DNA from: Alcanivorax borkumensis SK2
GTDB taxonomy: Bacteria; Pseudomonadota; Gammaproteobacteria; Pseudomonadales; Alcanivoracaceae
Assembly: GCF_000009365.1 (NCBI RefSeq)
Contig: NC_008260.1
Span: 407,501 to 471,500 of the forward strand
Direction: 5' to 3'
Length of the DNA: 64,000 nt
A program made the position numbers and the translations under genes. The notes below the pieces were generated by a model. That model did not search any database and was not told the DNA's origin. It saw only the letters and a list, made by a program, of their open reading frames with translations. Shown piece after piece: positions 50,132 through 61,019 of the stretch. Within the stretch, counting starts at the first letter, position 1, and each line of letters opens with the position of its first letter.

Positions 50132-51514
50132 ATGGCGAAGAATCGCGCTCAAACACTAAATGGTGGTGCGCCCAAAGCAGACGGTAACGCAATGCGTGAA
50201 CTCTGGCGGCGTATCGGTTTTCTGTTGGGCGCCTTGGTGGTGTTCAGGGTCGGGGCGCATATCCCGGTCCCGGGCATGAACCCGGAAGCGTTGCAACAGA
50301 TGTTCAACAACAACCGGGACACCATTCTTGGCCTGTTTAACATGTTCTCTGGTGGCTCACTGGAGCGCATGAGTATTTTTGCGTTGGGCATTATGCCCTA
50401 TATCACGGCTAGCATTGTTATTCAGCTGATGACTGCTGTGGTACCAACCCTAGAACAGCTTCGCAAAGAAGGTGAACAGGGGCGGCGTAAAATAACCCAA
50501 TACACACGTTACCTAACGGTGGTTTTGGGGGCGATCCAGTCTTTTGGCATGGTTGCCGGTCTCAATAGCCAAGGCATTACACTGCTGCCGGAGACGGCCA
50601 GCACTATGCAGCTTGCCAGCTTCTATTTTGTTGCTGTCAGCACATTGGTTACTGGTACCGTTTTCCTGATGTGGCTGGGTGAACAAATTACAGAGCGCGG
50701 TATCGGCAACGGTATTTCCATGCTGATTTTCGCCTCTATTGTGTCAGGCCTGCCTGGTGCGGTAGCACAGACCTTTGAGTCTGCGCGAACCGGAGATCTG
50801 AGCCTGATCATGATGTTGTTTGTGTTCCTGGTTGCCATGGCCGTGATTTTCGGTGTGGTCTATGTGGAACGTGGACAGCGTCGTATTACCGTAAATTACG
50901 CACGTCGCCAACAAGGCCGTCGAGTGTATGCGGCGCAGCAGAGTCATCTGCCGCTGAAAGTGAACATGGCAGGCGTTATTCCTGCGATTTTTGCCAGCTC
51001 AATACTATTGTTTCCGGCGTCATTGACCCAGTGGTTCAGTGACTCCAATCCGGATTCTTGGTGGGGTCAGGCATTGCGCAATGTGAGTGAAGCTCTGCTG
51101 CCGGGTACGCCGCTGTATATTTTGCTGTTTACCTTGGCAATTGTATTCTTTTGCTACTTTTATACAGCGCTGGTGTTTAATCCGAAGGATGTCGCTGACA
51201 ACCTGAAGAAATCCGGCGCTTATATTCCGGGCATTCGCCCGGGCGAGCAGTCCGCTCGCTATATCGACACAGTGATGGGCCGTTTGACTCTGATCGGTGC
51301 GGTATACATGACGCTGGTGTGCTTACTGCCGCTGGGTCTGCAAGCTGTTGCCAATGTGCCCTTCTACTTGGGTGGTACCTCTTTGCTGATCGTCGTGGTT
51401 GTGGTAATGGACTTCTGGTCACAGGTTAATTCGCACCTGACGTCCACCCAGTACGAGAAGTTGATGAAGAAATCCAACCTGAAAGGGTATGGTGGCACCG
51501 GTCTGGTGCGTTAA
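50132..51514 (+). CDS. secY: preprotein translocase subunit SecY
   Basis: 460 residues, ten membrane segments forming the protein-conducting channel with SecE and Sec[29 protein letters not shown] and [22 protein letters not shown] (cytosolic loop 5, SecA/ribosome contact) are conserved. Located between rplO and rpmJ as in other proteobacteria. Confidence 0.98.
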   Translation: MAKNRAQTLNGGAPKADGNAMRELWRRIGFLLGALVVFRVGAHIPVPGMNPEALQQMFNNNRDTILGLFNMFSGGSLERMSIFALGIMPYITASIVIQLMTAVVPTLEQLRKEGEQGRRKITQYTRYLTVVLGAIQSFGMVAGLNSQGITLLPETASTMQLASFYFVAVSTLVTGTVFLMWLGEQITERGIGNGISMLIFASIVSGLPGAVAQTFESARTGDLSLIMMLFVFLVAMAVIFGVVYVERGQRRITVNYARRQQGRRVYAAQQSHLPLKVNMAGVIPAIFASSILLFPASLTQWFSDSNPDSWWGQALRNVSEALLPGTPLYILLFTLAIVFFCYFYTALVFNPKDVADNLKKSGAYIPGIRPGEQSARYIDTVMGRLTLIGAVYMTLVCLLPLGLQAVANVPFYLGGTSLLIVVVVVMDFWSQVNSHLTSTQYEKLMKKSNLKGYGGTGLVR

Positions 51515-51531
51515 CGAACGAGGCGAGTGCG

Positions 51532-51648
51532 ATGAAAGTTCAGGCTTCTGTAAAGAAGATCTGCCGTAACTGCAAAGTGATCCGTCGTAAGGGGCGTGTC
51601 ATGGTAATCTGCAGTGCCGAACCCCGGCACAAGCAGCGCCAAGGTTAA
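51532..51648 (+). CDS. rpmJ: 50S ribosomal protein L36
   Basis: 38 residues ([20 protein letters not shown]). It is the zinc-binding form: Cys11, Cys14, Cys27 and His33 form the C-x2-C-x12-C-x5-H ribbon. It starts 17 bp after secY and closes the spc operon. Confidence 0.97.
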   Translation: MKVQASVKKICRNCKVIRRKGRVMVICSAEPRHKQRQG

Positions 51649-51675
51649 GGTTTTAGTCTTCTTTTAAGTGTTTGG

Positions 51676-51704
51676 TTGAAATTCAGTCGGCGTAGCGCTA
51701 GACT
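51676..51704 (+). promoter_or_regulatory. sigma-70 promoter of the alpha operon
   Basis: TTGAAA (51676-51681), 17-bp spacer, TAGACT (51699-51704), followed by a short leader with a GCCGCC/GGCG hairpin before rpsM at 51766. In E. coli the alpha leader binds S4 to repress translation. Confidence 0.65.
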
Positions 51705-51765
51705 CTGCCGCCTTTCGGCGCCTATGAGCCTGGCGCCACCCGTTTTGTGAATCGGAGATATTCGG

Positions 51766-52122
51766 ATGGCCCGTATTGCAGGCGTTAACATCCCGGAAAA
51801 TAAGCACACGGTGATTTCTCTCACCTACATCTTCGGGATCGGTCGTACCCGTGCAGAATCTATCTGTGCAACGACCGGTATTGAGCAGACCGCGAAAGTT
51901 CGCGAGCTGACCGGTGAGCAACTTGACGCCATTCGTGGCGAGGTTGCCAAGTTCTCTACCGAAGGTGACCTGCGCCGGGAAATCAACATGAACATCAAGC
52001 GTCTGATGGACCTCGGTTGTTACCGTGGTATTCGCCATCGTCGCGGCTTGCCGCTTCGCGGTCAGCGTACCAAGACCAATGCGCGTACCCGTAAAGGTCC
52101 GCGTAAACCGATTCGCAAATAA
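51766..52122 (+). CDS. rpsM: 30S ribosomal protein S13
   Basis: 118 residues ([50 protein letters not shown]). S13 contacts the P-site tRNA and forms a bridge to L5. First gene of the alpha operon. Confidence 0.98.
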   Translation: MARIAGVNIPENKHTVISLTYIFGIGRTRAESICATTGIEQTAKVRELTGEQLDAIRGEVAKFSTEGDLRREINMNIKRLMDLGCYRGIRHRRGLPLRGQRTKTNARTRKGPRKPIRK

Positions 52123-52158
52123 GCTGAATTAGACAGCGGCTGGATTTGGATAGGCATT

Positions 52159-52557
52159 ATGGCTAAGTCAAAGAAAGATAGTGGCGCACGTCGTAAGAAG
52201 GTAACGCGTACCGTTGCAGACGGTATCGCCCACGTGCACGCTTCCTTCAATAACACCATCATCACAATCACTGATCGTCAGGGCAATGCGTTGTCTTGGG
52301 CGACTTCTGGTGGTGCTGGTTTCCGTGGTTCCCGTAAAAGTACCCCGTTTGCTGCCCAGGTGGCGGCTGAGAACGCGGGTAACGCAGCGAAGGACTACGG
52401 TCTGAAAAATCTTGAAGTGCGGGTGAAAGGCCCAGGTCCGGGTCGTGAATCTTCTATTCGTGCCCTGAATGGCTGCGGTTACAAGATCACCCATATTGAG
52501 GACGTAACGCCGATTCCCCATAACGGTTGCCGTCCGCCTAAAAAGCGTCGCGTGTAA
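52159..52557 (+). CDS. rpsK: 30S ribosomal protein S11
   Basis: 132 residues with [19 protein letters not shown] and the basic C-terminus [13 protein letters not shown]. It lies in the platform next to the Shine-Dalgarno helix. Confidence 0.98.
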   Translation: MAKSKKDSGARRKKVTRTVADGIAHVHASFNNTIITITDRQGNALSWATSGGAGFRGSRKSTPFAAQVAAENAGNAAKDYGLKNLEVRVKGPGPGRESSIRALNGCGYKITHIEDVTPIPHNGCRPPKKRRV

Positions 52558-52573
52558 CGGGAGTTAGAGCAAG

Positions 52574-53206
52574 ATGGCAAGATACATCGGTCCCAAGTGC
52601 AAGCTTTCCCGTCGAGAAGGCACTGATTTGTTCCTGAAGAGTGGTATTCGCCCTCTGGAATCCAAGTGTAAAGCTGACCAGGCTCCTGGTCAGGCTGCTG
52701 GTGCGAGCGGCCGCCGCCCAGCACGGTTGTCTGACTACGGCGTGCAGCTGCGCGAGAAGCAAAAAGTTCGTCGTACCTATGGTGTGTTAGAAAAACAGTT
52801 CCGTAGCTACTATAAAAAAGCCGCTGCCTCCAAAGGTGCTACAGGCGAAGTTCTGCTGCAGCTTTTGGAAGGGCGTCTGGATAACGTGGTTTACCGTATG
52901 GGCTTTGGCTCTACTCGTTCCGAAGCGCGTCAACTGGTTAGCCATCGTGCCATTCTGGTTAACGGTCAGTCCGTGAATGTTGCTTCTTACCAGGTTAAGC
53001 CTGGCGATCAGATCAACGTTCGTGAGAAGTCCAAGAACCAGCTGCGCGTGAAAAACGCCATGGAGCTCGCTCAGCAGCGTGGCTTTATGCCGTGGATTGA
53101 AGTTGATGATAAGAAGCTGGAAGGTACCTACAAGGCTAAGCCTGAGCGTATCGACCTGCCTGCCGAGATCAACGAAAATCTGATCGTCGAGCTGTACTCC
53201 AAGTAA
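52574..53206 (+). CDS. rpsD: 30S ribosomal protein S4
   Basis: 210 residues. The S4-type RNA-binding domain has [27 protein letters not shown]4 initiates 30S assembly and represses the alpha operon. The N-terminal zinc ribbon is absent (only two cysteines), the usual proteobacterial form. Confidence 0.98.
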   Translation: MARYIGPKCKLSRREGTDLFLKSGIRPLESKCKADQAPGQAAGASGRRPARLSDYGVQLREKQKVRRTYGVLEKQFRSYYKKAAASKGATGEVLLQLLEGRLDNVVYRMGFGSTRSEARQLVSHRAILVNGQSVNVASYQVKPGDQINVREKSKNQLRVKNAMELAQQRGFMPWIEVDDKKLEGTYKAKPERIDLPAEINENLIVELYSK

Positions 53207-53226
53207 GGACTGCCTGAGGGATCTCT

Positions 53227-54234
53227 ATGACCGCCGTGAACGACTTTCTCACGCCCCGCTCGATCGCGGTCAACGCGATCAACCAGACTCACGCTAAAGT
53301 GGTTCTGGAACCGCTGGAGCGTGGTTTTGGGCACACCCTGGGGACTGCGCTGCGCCGCATCTTGATCTCCAGCATGCCTGGCTGTGCGATCACCGAGGTG
53401 GAAATCGACGGTGTGCAGCATGAATACTCTTCCATTGAAGGGGTGCAAGAAGATGTGATCAATATTCTTCTTAACCTCAAAGGCGTTGCCTTAAAAATGG
53501 AAGATAGCGAAGAAACGACCCTTGAGCTGGTCAAGAAAGGTCCTGGTGTCGTTACCGCGAATGATATCCAGCGTGATCACAGCGTTGAGATTGTTAACCC
53601 GGATCACCTGATCTGTACGATTACTGGCGACACCGAACTGCGTGTGAAGCTGAAAGTACAGAAAGGACGCGGTTATGTCGCAGCGGATTCCCGTCAGTCT
53701 GAAGATGACGAAACCCGCGGAATTGGCCGTCTGCAGCTGGATGCCAGTTACAGCCCAGTTCGTCGTGTCGCGTATGTGGTCGAAGCGGCACGCGTTGAGC
53801 AGCGTACTGATTTGGACAAGCTGGTCATTGATCTGGAAACAGACGGAACCATTGAGCCAGAAGAAGCGATTCGTCGTGCAGCAACAATTCTGCAGCAGCA
53901 AATTGCGGTGTTTGTAGATTTGGAACAGGATGCCAAGCCTGAGCCGAAGCAAGAACGTGAGGAGATCGATCCTATCTTGCTACGCCCGGTTGATGATCTT
54001 GAGCTAACGGTTCGCTCCGCTAACTGTTTGAAAGCGGAAAACATCTACTACATCGGTGATCTGGTACAGCGTACCGAGGTCGAGCTGCTGAAAACCCCGA
54101 ACTTGGGTAAGAAGTCGCTGACCGAGATTAAAGATGTGCTGGCCTCTAAAGGGCTTTCACTGGGTATGCGTCTGGAGAACTGGCCACCGGTCAGCCTTCG
54201 CGACGATGACCGGTTGAACGCCAAGTTGCGCTAA
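53227..54234 (+). CDS. rpoA: DNA-directed RNA polymerase subunit alpha
   Basis: 335 residues. The N-terminal domain ([24 protein letters not shown] segment) dimerises and assembles RNAP; the C-terminal domain ([39 protein letters not shown]) binds UP elements and activators. It follows rpsD by 20 bp. Confidence 0.99.
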   Translation: MTAVNDFLTPRSIAVNAINQTHAKVVLEPLERGFGHTLGTALRRILISSMPGCAITEVEIDGVQHEYSSIEGVQEDVINILLNLKGVALKMEDSEETTLELVKKGPGVVTANDIQRDHSVEIVNPDHLICTITGDTELRVKLKVQKGRGYVAADSRQSEDDETRGIGRLQLDASYSPVRRVAYVVEAARVEQRTDLDKLVIDLETDGTIEPEEAIRRAATILQQQIAVFVDLEQDAKPEPKQEREEIDPILLRPVDDLELTVRSANCLKAENIYYIGDLVQRTEVELLKTPNLGKKSLTEIKDVLASKGLSLGMRLENWPPVSLRDDDRLNAKLR

Positions 54235-54283
54235 TTAGTTGTTGTGGACGCTGTGAAGCGCCCCTGAACATAGGAACAGAATC

Positions 54284-54667
54284 ATGCGTCATCGCAAAAG
54301 CGGCAGAAAACTGAACCGGAACAGCTCTCATCGTCAGGCGATGTTCCGTAACATGGCTGTGTCTCTGCTGGAGCACGAAGCGATCAAGACCACTTTGCCG
54401 AAGGCTAAAGAGCTCCGTCGTGTGGCTGAGCCGCTGATCACTTTGGCCAAGGAAGACTCAGTTGCAAACCGTCGTTTAGCTTTCGACCGTACCCGTTCTA
54501 AGGAAATGGTTGGTAAGCTTTTCAACGAACTGGGGCCTCGTTACCAAGAGCGTCCGGGTGGCTACATCCGCATTCTTAAGATGGGTTTCCGTGCGGGCGA
54601 TAACGCACCGATGGCCTATGTTGAGCTTGTTGACCGTCCTGAACTGGTTGACGCTGACGAAGAGTAA
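54284..54667 (+). CDS. rplQ: 50S ribosomal protein L17
   Basis: 127 residues ([41 protein letters not shown]). Last gene of the ribosomal protein superoperon. Confidence 0.98.
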   Translation: MRHRKSGRKLNRNSSHRQAMFRNMAVSLLEHEAIKTTLPKAKELRRVAEPLITLAKEDSVANRRLAFDRTRSKEMVGKLFNELGPRYQERPGGYIRILKMGFRAGDNAPMAYVELVDRPELVDADEE

Positions 54668-54681
54668 GCGTTAATTGTTCT

Positions 54682-54710
54682 AAAAAAACCGGGCGATGCC
54701 CGGTTTTTTT
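54682..54710 (+). terminator. rho-independent terminator after rplQ
   Basis: AAACCGGGC-gat-GCCCGGTTT with a preceding A run and T7, a strong terminator 15 bp after the rplQ stop that closes the superoperon. Confidence 0.93.
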
Positions 54711-54771
54711 ATGCCTGTTGCATGTGCGAATCCATGGGCTATGCTGGTGATGTAATCAACGGGCATAGCAT

Positions 54772-55107
54772 ATGGCGATCAACGGCTTCCATGCTCACGT
54801 CTATTTCGACGAGCACACCTTTTCCCAGGCTGCGGCGCTCTGCCAGGCGGCCCACCAGCGTTTTTCGATTCCCATGGGGCATATGCACCGAAAACCGGTG
54901 GGCCCACATCCATGCTGGAGCTGCCAGTTGACTCTCCCCCGGCGTCTTGTTGGAGAGGTGATTCCCTGGTTGATGGCCAGCCGAAATGGGCTCACGGTGT
55001 TTGTGCATGGCCTTAGCGGCGATGACCTGCGGGATCATACAGAACTGGTTATGTGGTTGGGTGACAGCCTGCCGCTGGATTTGAGCACCTTTGGGCTTTC
55101 CCCGTAA
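54772..55107 (+). CDS. DOPA 4,5-dioxygenase family protein
   Basis: 111 residues with the family's histidine pattern: FHAHVYFDE near the N-terminus and MGHMHRKPVGPHPCWSCQL in the middle. These small proteins resemble extradiol ring-cleaving dioxygenases, but the substrate of bacterial members is generally unknown. It is a single gene after the rplQ terminator. In Pseudomonas katA and bfrA occupy this position. Confidence 0.7.
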   Translation: MAINGFHAHVYFDEHTFSQAAALCQAAHQRFSIPMGHMHRKPVGPHPCWSCQLTLPRRLVGEVIPWLMASRNGLTVFVHGLSGDDLRDHTELVMWLGDSLPLDLSTFGLSP

Positions 55108-55116
55108 ATCACCCTG

Positions 55117-55494
55117 TTAGTTTTGTGCGGTGGTTCTACCTCGATACATTATTGCTTTTTGTTCAGGACGCGGGTGTGTCTTCGCGGCTGAGTTACCTGA
55201 CCTTGGGCTGATCACTTTTTGCCCGCGATAGAGGCGGGCTGAAGGGTGAGCTGACCGCTGGGGCCGTGGGTCAGCACCTTCCAGGTTGAGTAATGCGAGC
55301 CGAACCTCACCGTACAAACGCTGAAGCCCTTGTGAGCGGGTGTAGCCTGCAAAATGGGCCAGTTTGATTCGTAGTTCCGGATCGGTGAGTGAAAGATTTT
55401 CATCAAATTCAGCGCGAATTAAGCGGCGGCACTGGTTGACCAGATTAACGATGTTGTACTGCATCAGCCAACGGTGGTCTAGGGTGGATTCCAT
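55117..55494 (-). CDS. hypothetical protein, 125 residues
   Basis: I do not recognise it. The ATG at 55494 has GAGGAG 7 nt upstream on the minus strand. The N-terminal 60 residues look helical (DHRWLMQYNIVNLVNQCRRL, LTDPELRIKLAHFAGYTRSQ); the C-terminal 50 are basic and disordered. No signal peptide or membrane segment. Its 3' end converges on the DOPA dioxygenase gene. Confidence 0.55.
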   Translation of the reverse strand: MESTLDHRWLMQYNIVNLVNQCRRLIRAEFDENLSLTDPELRIKLAHFAGYTRSQGLQRLYGEVRLALLNLEGADPRPQRSAHPSARLYRGQKVISPRSGNSAAKTHPRPEQKAIMYRGRTTAQN

Positions 55495-55617
55495 GCTCGT
55501 ACTCCTCGGCCTGTATATAGCTTGGTACAAAGCAGAAAACGTGCCATCAATTCAGCCCGCCTGGTGGCGATAATGCACAGCCACAGGGCGGGCGGGGTAA
55601 ATAGCGGTGTGGCTGCG

Positions 55618-56943
55618 CTATTGTCGTGCGCGGGATGGGGTGTTGTGTTGTCGCAGGCAGTTGGCATAAAAGGTGGTGGTGGCGGGCCAGTCGGAAAAGA
55701 CACCGATGACGCCGACTTGGCGGGCCAGTACATCCAGTAGCGTCAGGACATCGCCGTCGTTATTGGTGGCTGAAGGGATGCTTTGGTAGTACCAGCCGCC
55801 ACCGTTGGCCAATAGTCCGGAGCGTTCCAGGGACCAGGCAATCATATTTACGCCGGCCTGTTGTGCGGAGCGGGCATAGACGCTTGGGATGATGCGGTTC
55901 TGGGCATCTGTGGTAACCAGCATCCATAACGGCGGGGCGATGATGTTGACCCCGTAGCCTTTCAGCGTTGCCATGTCGGGTTGCCAGGTGCCGGGGTTTT
56001 GCGGGTCGAGTCCGTTGCTGTCGCGGCCGTCTAGGTAAACCGCCTGGCGGCCAAAGGCTGGTGTGGCCGATAACCAATAGCGTACATCCTCTAGGTTGAA
56101 TGATTGTGGATAGACGCGGTGGGGGCTTACGCCTGCCTCTTGGTAGTCACGGATCATTTGCCGTGCATAGTCCTGCTGGCTGTAATCACCCTGATAGGGC
56201 ATGGGTACTTGAGGGGCCTTCAGTTCCGGGGTCATTTTGACTCCCAGCTGGCGGAACAGGGCGATGCTTTCCTGGTGGCTGAGCAGGGTGCCGCGTTGGC
56301 GGTAGAGCTCGGTGCGCCAGTCGGGGGTGCCATTCAGGTACTCGTCTACGGTGGTGGCTTGAGGGTTGGCGCCATCCATCTTCCCTTTCAGGGTTTTGAA
56401 CTGGGCCAGAGTGATGTCACTGGTACAGCATTTCGCACTGGCGGCGTGTGTGCCATCAAACGGGCTGAACGGTTCGCTGCACTGGTTGGCCAGCTCGGTT
56501 TCCAGGATGTTGGTAGTGGTATGGAGGTCGCACTGTGAGTGACGGCAAACCAGCTCCCGGTCTTTGGTAAAGGTAACGTCACATTCCACAATGCCTGCGC
56601 CCATACGTGCTGCTGCACGGTAGGATTCTTCGGTGTGCTCCGGGAATTGCAGCGGCGCACCGCGGTGGCCGATGGAAAAGTCGGTCCGTCGCTGCGGGCG
56701 GTGCTCCGCGGCGCAGGCCTGTAGGGCCTCTTTGACTGGCCCGGCATCCATATCAGAGACCAAGTAATAGGGGCGAGGGCCGAGCGATACGCTACTGCTA
56801 TGAGCCGTGGCGTGCTGAGGGGCTGTGCGATTGGCGTCACCTGGTGGGGTGTTGTGATCCGGTGTCTGAGCGGCACAGGCTGTAGCGGCAGCGCCCATGG
56901 CCAGTGCTGCGATGCAGCCTTTCAATGCGTTAATCCGTTTCAT
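55618..56943 (-). CDS. glycerophosphodiester phosphodiesterase family protein
   Basis: About 441 residues. A signal peptide (CIAALAMGAAATACA) suggests a periplasmic protein; Cys in TAC could be a weak lipobox. The catalytic GDPD signature is present: GHRGAPLQFPEHTEESYRAA (His93, Arg94), then VECDVTFTKDRELVCRHSQ with the metal-binding Glu/Asp and second histidine. It would hydrolyse glycerophosphodiesters to sn-glycerol-3-phosphate and an alcohol. The ATG at 56943 is preceded by GAGGCGAG. The upstream TTG at 56955 is in frame but unlikely. Confidence 0.82.
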   Translation of the reverse strand: MKRINALKGCIAALAMGAAATACAAQTPDHNTPPGDANRTAPQHATAHSSSVSLGPRPYYLVSDMDAGPVKEALQACAAEHRPQRRTDFSIGHRGAPLQFPEHTEESYRAAARMGAGIVECDVTFTKDRELVCRHSQCDLHTTTNILETELANQCSEPFSPFDGTHAASAKCCTSDITLAQFKTLKGKMDGANPQATTVDEYLNGTPDWRTELYRQRGTLLSHQESIALFRQLGVKMTPELKAPQVPMPYQGDYSQQDYARQMIRDYQEAGVSPHRVYPQSFNLEDVRYWLSATPAFGRQAVYLDGRDSNGLDPQNPGTWQPDMATLKGYGVNIIAPPLWMLVTTDAQNRIIPSVYARSAQQAGVNMIAWSLERSGLLANGGGWYYQSIPSATNNDGDVLTLLDVLARQVGVIGVFSDWPATTTFYANCLRQHNTPSRARQ

Positions 56944-57150
56944 GACTCGCCTCAATGATGGTGATTGGGGGGAGTCTGCAGGCGAAATATGACGGGCTGG
57001 TGAGGGGCAGGCTGCGGCTGCGTGACAGGGCGTGGGAATGTGCTATTCGTCACGGCGTAACTCTCGCGGTGCCCTTTAAGAAAGAGGCGGATAGGGGCTT
57101 GGCGTCCTTGCCGCCCCGTCGTCTGCTATGCCGGTACCAGACCCGCTGCA

Positions 57151-59973
57151 TTATTTCAGCATGGGTTTGAGAAAGCGCCCAGTATGGCTGCCTTTAACCT
57201 TGGCGACCTCTTCTGGAGTGCCTTCGGCGATGATCTCACCGCCACCGTCACCGCCCTCGGGCCCCAGATCCACGATCCAGTCAGCGGTCTTGATTACATC
57301 CAGGTTGTGTTCGATCACCACCACGGAGTTGCCGTGGTCGGCCAGGCGATTGAGCACGTCCAGCAGGAGCTGGATGTCATGGAAGTGCAGGCCGGTGGTA
57401 GGCTCATCGAGGATGTACAGGGTGTTGCCGGTATCCCTGCGTGACAATTCCTTGGCCAGTTTGACCCGCTGGGCTTCGCCACCGGATAGTGTGGTTGCTG
57501 CCTGGCCGAGTTTTACATAGCTGAGGCCCACATCTATGAGGGTCTGGAGTTTGCGTGCCAGCGAAGGTACGGCATCGAAAAATTCGCGAGCATCTTCAAT
57601 GGTCAGATCCAGCACCTCGAAAATGTTCTTACCCTTGTAGGTGATCTCCAACGTTTCCCGATTATAGCGCTGGCCATTGCAGACTTCGCATGGAACATAG
57701 ATATCTGGGAGGAAGTGCATCTCGACTTTGATAACCCCGTCGCCCTGACAGGCTTCACAGCGTCCCCCTTTAACATTGAAGCTGAAGCGCCCTGGCTTGT
57801 AGCCGCGGGCGCGTGCTTCCTGGGTGCCCGCGAACAATTCCCGCACCGGGGTGAAAATACCGGTGTAGGTGGCCGGGTTGGAGCGCGGGGTGCGACCGAT
57901 GGGACTTTGATCGATATCCACCACCTTGTCGAAATGCTCAAGCCCTTCAATGGATTCGTGAGGGGATGGCGTCAGAGTTGTAGCCTTATTGAGTTTGGTC
58001 GCGGCCAGGGGGTAGAGCGTGCCGTTGATCAACGTGGACTTTCCGGAGCCCGATACGCCGGTGATACAGGTCAGTAAGCCTACGGGAATGTTCAATGGCT
58101 GGCCTTTGAGGTTGTTCCCTGTGGCTCCGAGCAAGGTTAACCATCGGTCATCATTGTGTGGACGGTGTTGAGTGGGGACCGCTATTTTTTTGCGGCCGGA
58201 TAGGTAATCGCCAGTTAATGAATCTGGGTTGTCGGCTACATCTTGGGCGCTGCCTTGGGCGATGACCTTGCCACCGTGAACGCCCGCTCCTGGGCCAATA
58301 TCAATAACGTGGTCGGCCAGTCGGATGGCGTCTTCATCGTGCTCTACAACCAGTACGCTATTACCCAAGTCGCGAAGTCGAGTCAGAGTATTGAGCAGGC
58401 GCTCGTTGTCGCGCTGGTGCAAACCGATTGAGGGTTCGTCCAGTACATACATGACACCCACTAGACCCGCGCCTATTTGGCTTGCGAGGCGAATACGTTG
58501 AGCTTCGCCGCCGGACAGGGTCTCTGCGCTGCGTTCAAGGGTTAGGTATTCCAGTCCTACATTGACCAGAAATTGCAGCCGGTCACTAATTTCCTTGAGG
58601 ATTTTGCCGGCGATTTCGCCACGGCTGCCGGGCAATTTCAGGTTGCTAAAATAGGCATGGGCTTTACCAACGGGAAGTCGAACCACTTCGGGGAGAGTGG
58701 TTTGCTCAATGAAAACATGACGGGCAGCTTCACGAAGGCGTGAGCCGTTGCAGCTTGGGCAACTAGAGGTGGACATGTAGCCGAGCAAATCTTCTCTAAC
58801 TGCATCAGATTCGGTTTCCCGGTAGCGGCGCTCCATGTTCGGGATGATCCCTTCGAATGGATGGTTGCGTTTGATGATGTCACCACGGTCGTTTAGGTAG
58901 CGGAATTCGATACTTTCCTTACCAGTACCATGCAGCACCTTGCTGCGGATCTCTTTGGGGAGATCTTTAAACGCCGTATCCATGTCGAAACCAATGCTCT
59001 GGGACAGCGAGTTGAGCATCTGGAAGTAATAAACGTTGCGGCGGTCCCAGCCGCGGATGGCGCCTTCGGAAAGAGAAAGTTCATCGGAGTTGATCACTTT
59101 GCCTTCATCGAAGAACTGTTTTATGCCCAGGCCATCGCAACTGGGGCAGGCACCAGCTGGGTTATTGAAGGAAAACAGGCGCGGTTCTAGTTCGGGGATC
59201 GAGTAACCACAGGTAGGGCAGGCGAATTTGGCAGAGAATGTGGTTTCTTCCCCTTCCCCTTCCATGGGGGCTATTACGGCGATATTGTCGGCCAGATTTA
59301 GCGCCGTCTCGAATGACTCTGCCAGCCGGTTCTGTAGGTCGCTGCGGACTTTGAAGCGATCCACCACCACTTCGATAGTGTGCTTTTTGTTTTTGTCTAG
59401 GTCCGGCGTATCATCCATGTCGTAGATGCGGCCATCAATGCGAGCCCTGATAAAGCCTTGGGCGCGTAGCTCTTCGAATAGATGGGCGTGTTCACCCTTC
59501 TTTTCGCGGATTACTGGAGCCAGCAGCATGAGTTTGCTGCCTTCTTCCATGGCCAGTACTTGGTCTACCATCTGGCTGATGGTCTGCGCGGCTAGCGGGG
59601 CGCCATGTTCGGGGCAGCGGGGCTCTCCAACTCGGGCGAAGAGTAGACGCAGGTAGTCGTAGATTTCGGTAATGGTGCCCACAGTGGAGCGAGGGTTATG
59701 ACTAGTAGACTTTTGTTCAATGGAAATCGCTGGACTCAGCCCCTCGATGTGATCTACATCGGGCTTTTCCATCATTGATAGAAACTGGCGGGCGTAGGTG
59801 GATAGTGACTCCACATATCGGCGCTGCCCTTCTGCGTAAAGGGTGTCGAAGGCGAGGGAAGATTTGCCGGAGCCTGACAGACCGGTAATAACCACCAGTT
59901 TGTCCCGGGGAATATCCAGGTCCACGTTCTTCAGATTATGGGTGCGTGCACCGCGTACTACGATGGTATCCAT
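57151..59973 (-). CDS. uvrA: excinuclease ABC subunit A
   Basis: 940 residues. Two ABC ATPase modules: Walker [14 protein letters not shown] at the N-terminus and [17 protein letters not shown] later, each with [12 protein letters not shown] or [18 protein letters not shown]. Zinc fingers appear as [29 protein letters not shown] and [18 protein letters not shown]...[10 protein letters not shown]. UvrA recognises bulky DNA lesions and loads UvrB in nucleotide excision repair. A LexA-type box lies 26 bp upstream of the start, so it is probably SOS-induced. Confidence 0.98.
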   Translation of the reverse strand: MDTIVVRGARTHNLKNVDLDIPRDKLVVITGLSGSGKSSLAFDTLYAEGQRRYVESLSTYARQFLSMMEKPDVDHIEGLSPAISIEQKSTSHNPRSTVGTITEIYDYLRLLFARVGEPRCPEHGAPLAAQTISQMVDQVLAMEEGSKLMLLAPVIREKKGEHAHLFEELRAQGFIRARIDGRIYDMDDTPDLDKNKKHTIEVVVDRFKVRSDLQNRLAESFETALNLADNIAVIAPMEGEGEETTFSAKFACPTCGYSIPELEPRLFSFNNPAGACPSCDGLGIKQFFDEGKVINSDELSLSEGAIRGWDRRNVYYFQMLNSLSQSIGFDMDTAFKDLPKEIRSKVLHGTGKESIEFRYLNDRGDIIKRNHPFEGIIPNMERRYRETESDAVREDLLGYMSTSSCPSCNGSRLREAARHVFIEQTTLPEVVRLPVGKAHAYFSNLKLPGSRGEIAGKILKEISDRLQFLVNVGLEYLTLERSAETLSGGEAQRIRLASQIGAGLVGVMYVLDEPSIGLHQRDNERLLNTLTRLRDLGNSVLVVEHDEDAIRLADHVIDIGPGAGVHGGKVIAQGSAQDVADNPDSLTGDYLSGRKKIAVPTQHRPHNDDRWLTLLGATGNNLKGQPLNIPVGLLTCITGVSGSGKSTLINGTLYPLAATKLNKATTLTPSPHESIEGLEHFDKVVDIDQSPIGRTPRSNPATYTGIFTPVRELFAGTQEARARGYKPGRFSFNVKGGRCEACQGDGVIKVEMHFLPDIYVPCEVCNGQRYNRETLEITYKGKNIFEVLDLTIEDAREFFDAVPSLARKLQTLIDVGLSYVKLGQAATTLSGGEAQRVKLAKELSRRDTGNTLYILDEPTTGLHFHDIQLLLDVLNRLADHGNSVVVIEHNLDVIKTADWIVDLGPEGGDGGGEIIAEGTPEEVAKVKGSHTGRFLKPMLK

Positions 59974-59998
59974 AGAGTAAAACGCCCGTTTCAGACTA

Positions 59999-60014
59999 CT
60001 GTCAAAATGAACAG
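59999..60014. promoter_or_regulatory. LexA (SOS) box upstream of uvrA
   Basis: CTGT-CAAAATGA-ACAG fits the gammaproteobacterial LexA consensus CTGT-N8-ACAG, with TA before it. It sits 26 bp upstream of the uvrA ATG, on the promoter side. Confidence 0.75.
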
Positions 60015-60036
60015 GGCAGTATAAGGGACGCCGGGC

Positions 60037-60084
60037 GCATGATGCCAGCCGCAGAACGTGAAAAGCTGGTGTCTGGCATCATGC
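60037..60084. repeat. 12-bp inverted repeat between uvrA and the luxR-type gene
   Basis: GCATGATGCCAG (60037-60048) and CTGGCATCATGC (60073-60084) are perfect inverted copies 24 bp apart. No T run follows on either strand, so it is not a typical terminator. It could be a binding site upstream of uvrA or an mRNA hairpin after the regulator gene. Confidence 0.6.
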
Positions 60085-60102
60085 ATGGTGAGACTTGGGT
60101 GA

Positions 60103-60753
60103 CTATAGGTTTTCCTGGGCCCAGTTCACCGCTTGTAGTCTGTTGGAGGCGTTGATTTTCTTGAAAATATTGTAGATGTGGGTCTTGATGGTGTGTGGGC
60201 TCAGGTTCAGGCTGCAGGCGATGTCGGAGTTCTTTGCGCCTGTGGCCATCACCTTCAGCACCTCAACTTCCCGGTCGGTTAGGCTGACCTCGCTGCGTGA
60301 AAACGTCTTGTTGAAAGTGCGGCTTTTCATTAGGTAGGTTTGCAGCACGGCGCGAGGGAACCATAGTTCACCATCGAGAATTGCCTTGAGGCCTTTGCTT
60401 AGAAGGGCCTGGGGACAGTCGTGCTGGAAGCCGCCGTTGACCATGGGAAGCCCGGCGAGCTTGGAGAGTGACTCATCGCTGTCAACGTTGAAAACCGCGA
60501 TCAAGACATCGCTCTCCACTTCTTGGTCTGCTTCTAGTAGGTGGGCGATGACTTCGTTAACGTCTACGGAGTGGTAGTCCACCAGGAATAGGTTCTGACC
60601 GTTTTCGCGCAGGGCATCAATGGTAATATCCAGGGCAGTGGGAATACTTTTGGCTGCCATGTCTTTCTTGACGAGGAATTCGGTAAGCAGGGCGTTTTGC
60701 AGTTGTTGGCTGCCTACTACGTAAACTTGTTGGATATGTTCTTGGCTATTCAT
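60103..60753 (-). CDS. CsgD/VpsT-like LuxR-family transcriptional regulator
   Basis: 216 residues. An N-terminal receiver-like domain lacks the phosphorylation cluster of true response regulators and ends in GGFQHDCPQALLSKGLKAILDGELWFPRAVL. The C-terminal LuxR HTH reads VSLTDREVEVLKVMATGAKNSDIACSLNLSPHTIKTHIYNIFKKI. This architecture is that of CsgD and VpsT, which control biofilm matrix genes; VpsT binds c-di-GMP through W[FLM][TS]R. Here the site is WFPR (131-134). It may connect c-di-GMP with exopolysaccharide expression. Gene faces uvrA, with a 266-bp divergent gap to the MFS gene. Confidence 0.8.
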   Translation of the reverse strand: MNSQEHIQQVYVVGSQQLQNALLTEFLVKKDMAAKSIPTALDITIDALRENGQNLFLVDYHSVDVNEVIAHLLEADQEVESDVLIAVFNVDSDESLSKLAGLPMVNGGFQHDCPQALLSKGLKAILDGELWFPRAVLQTYLMKSRTFNKTFSRSEVSLTDREVEVLKVMATGAKNSDIACSLNLSPHTIKTHIYNIFKKINASNRLQAVNWAQENL

Positions 60754-61019
60754 TGCTCTCGTCCGTGATTGCTTAGGCTTAAAACCTAAGAAAAAAAACT
60801 GATCAGCCTGTCAATTTATCACCGCTTTGACGGGGGTTCAATTTGAAGCATTGGAGTTTTGCGGTTTTCACGATTAAAAGTTGCCTGCAGTGAGGGCGTC
60901 GCTCGGGTTCTGATGGAGCCGGAATCTGCTACACTGCGTGCCCTTTTGTATCGGTCAGGTCTGCGGTAGCCATTCGTTGCGGCGTCCGGACCTCTCCGGG
61001 TTAGGAGCGATAACGGTTC

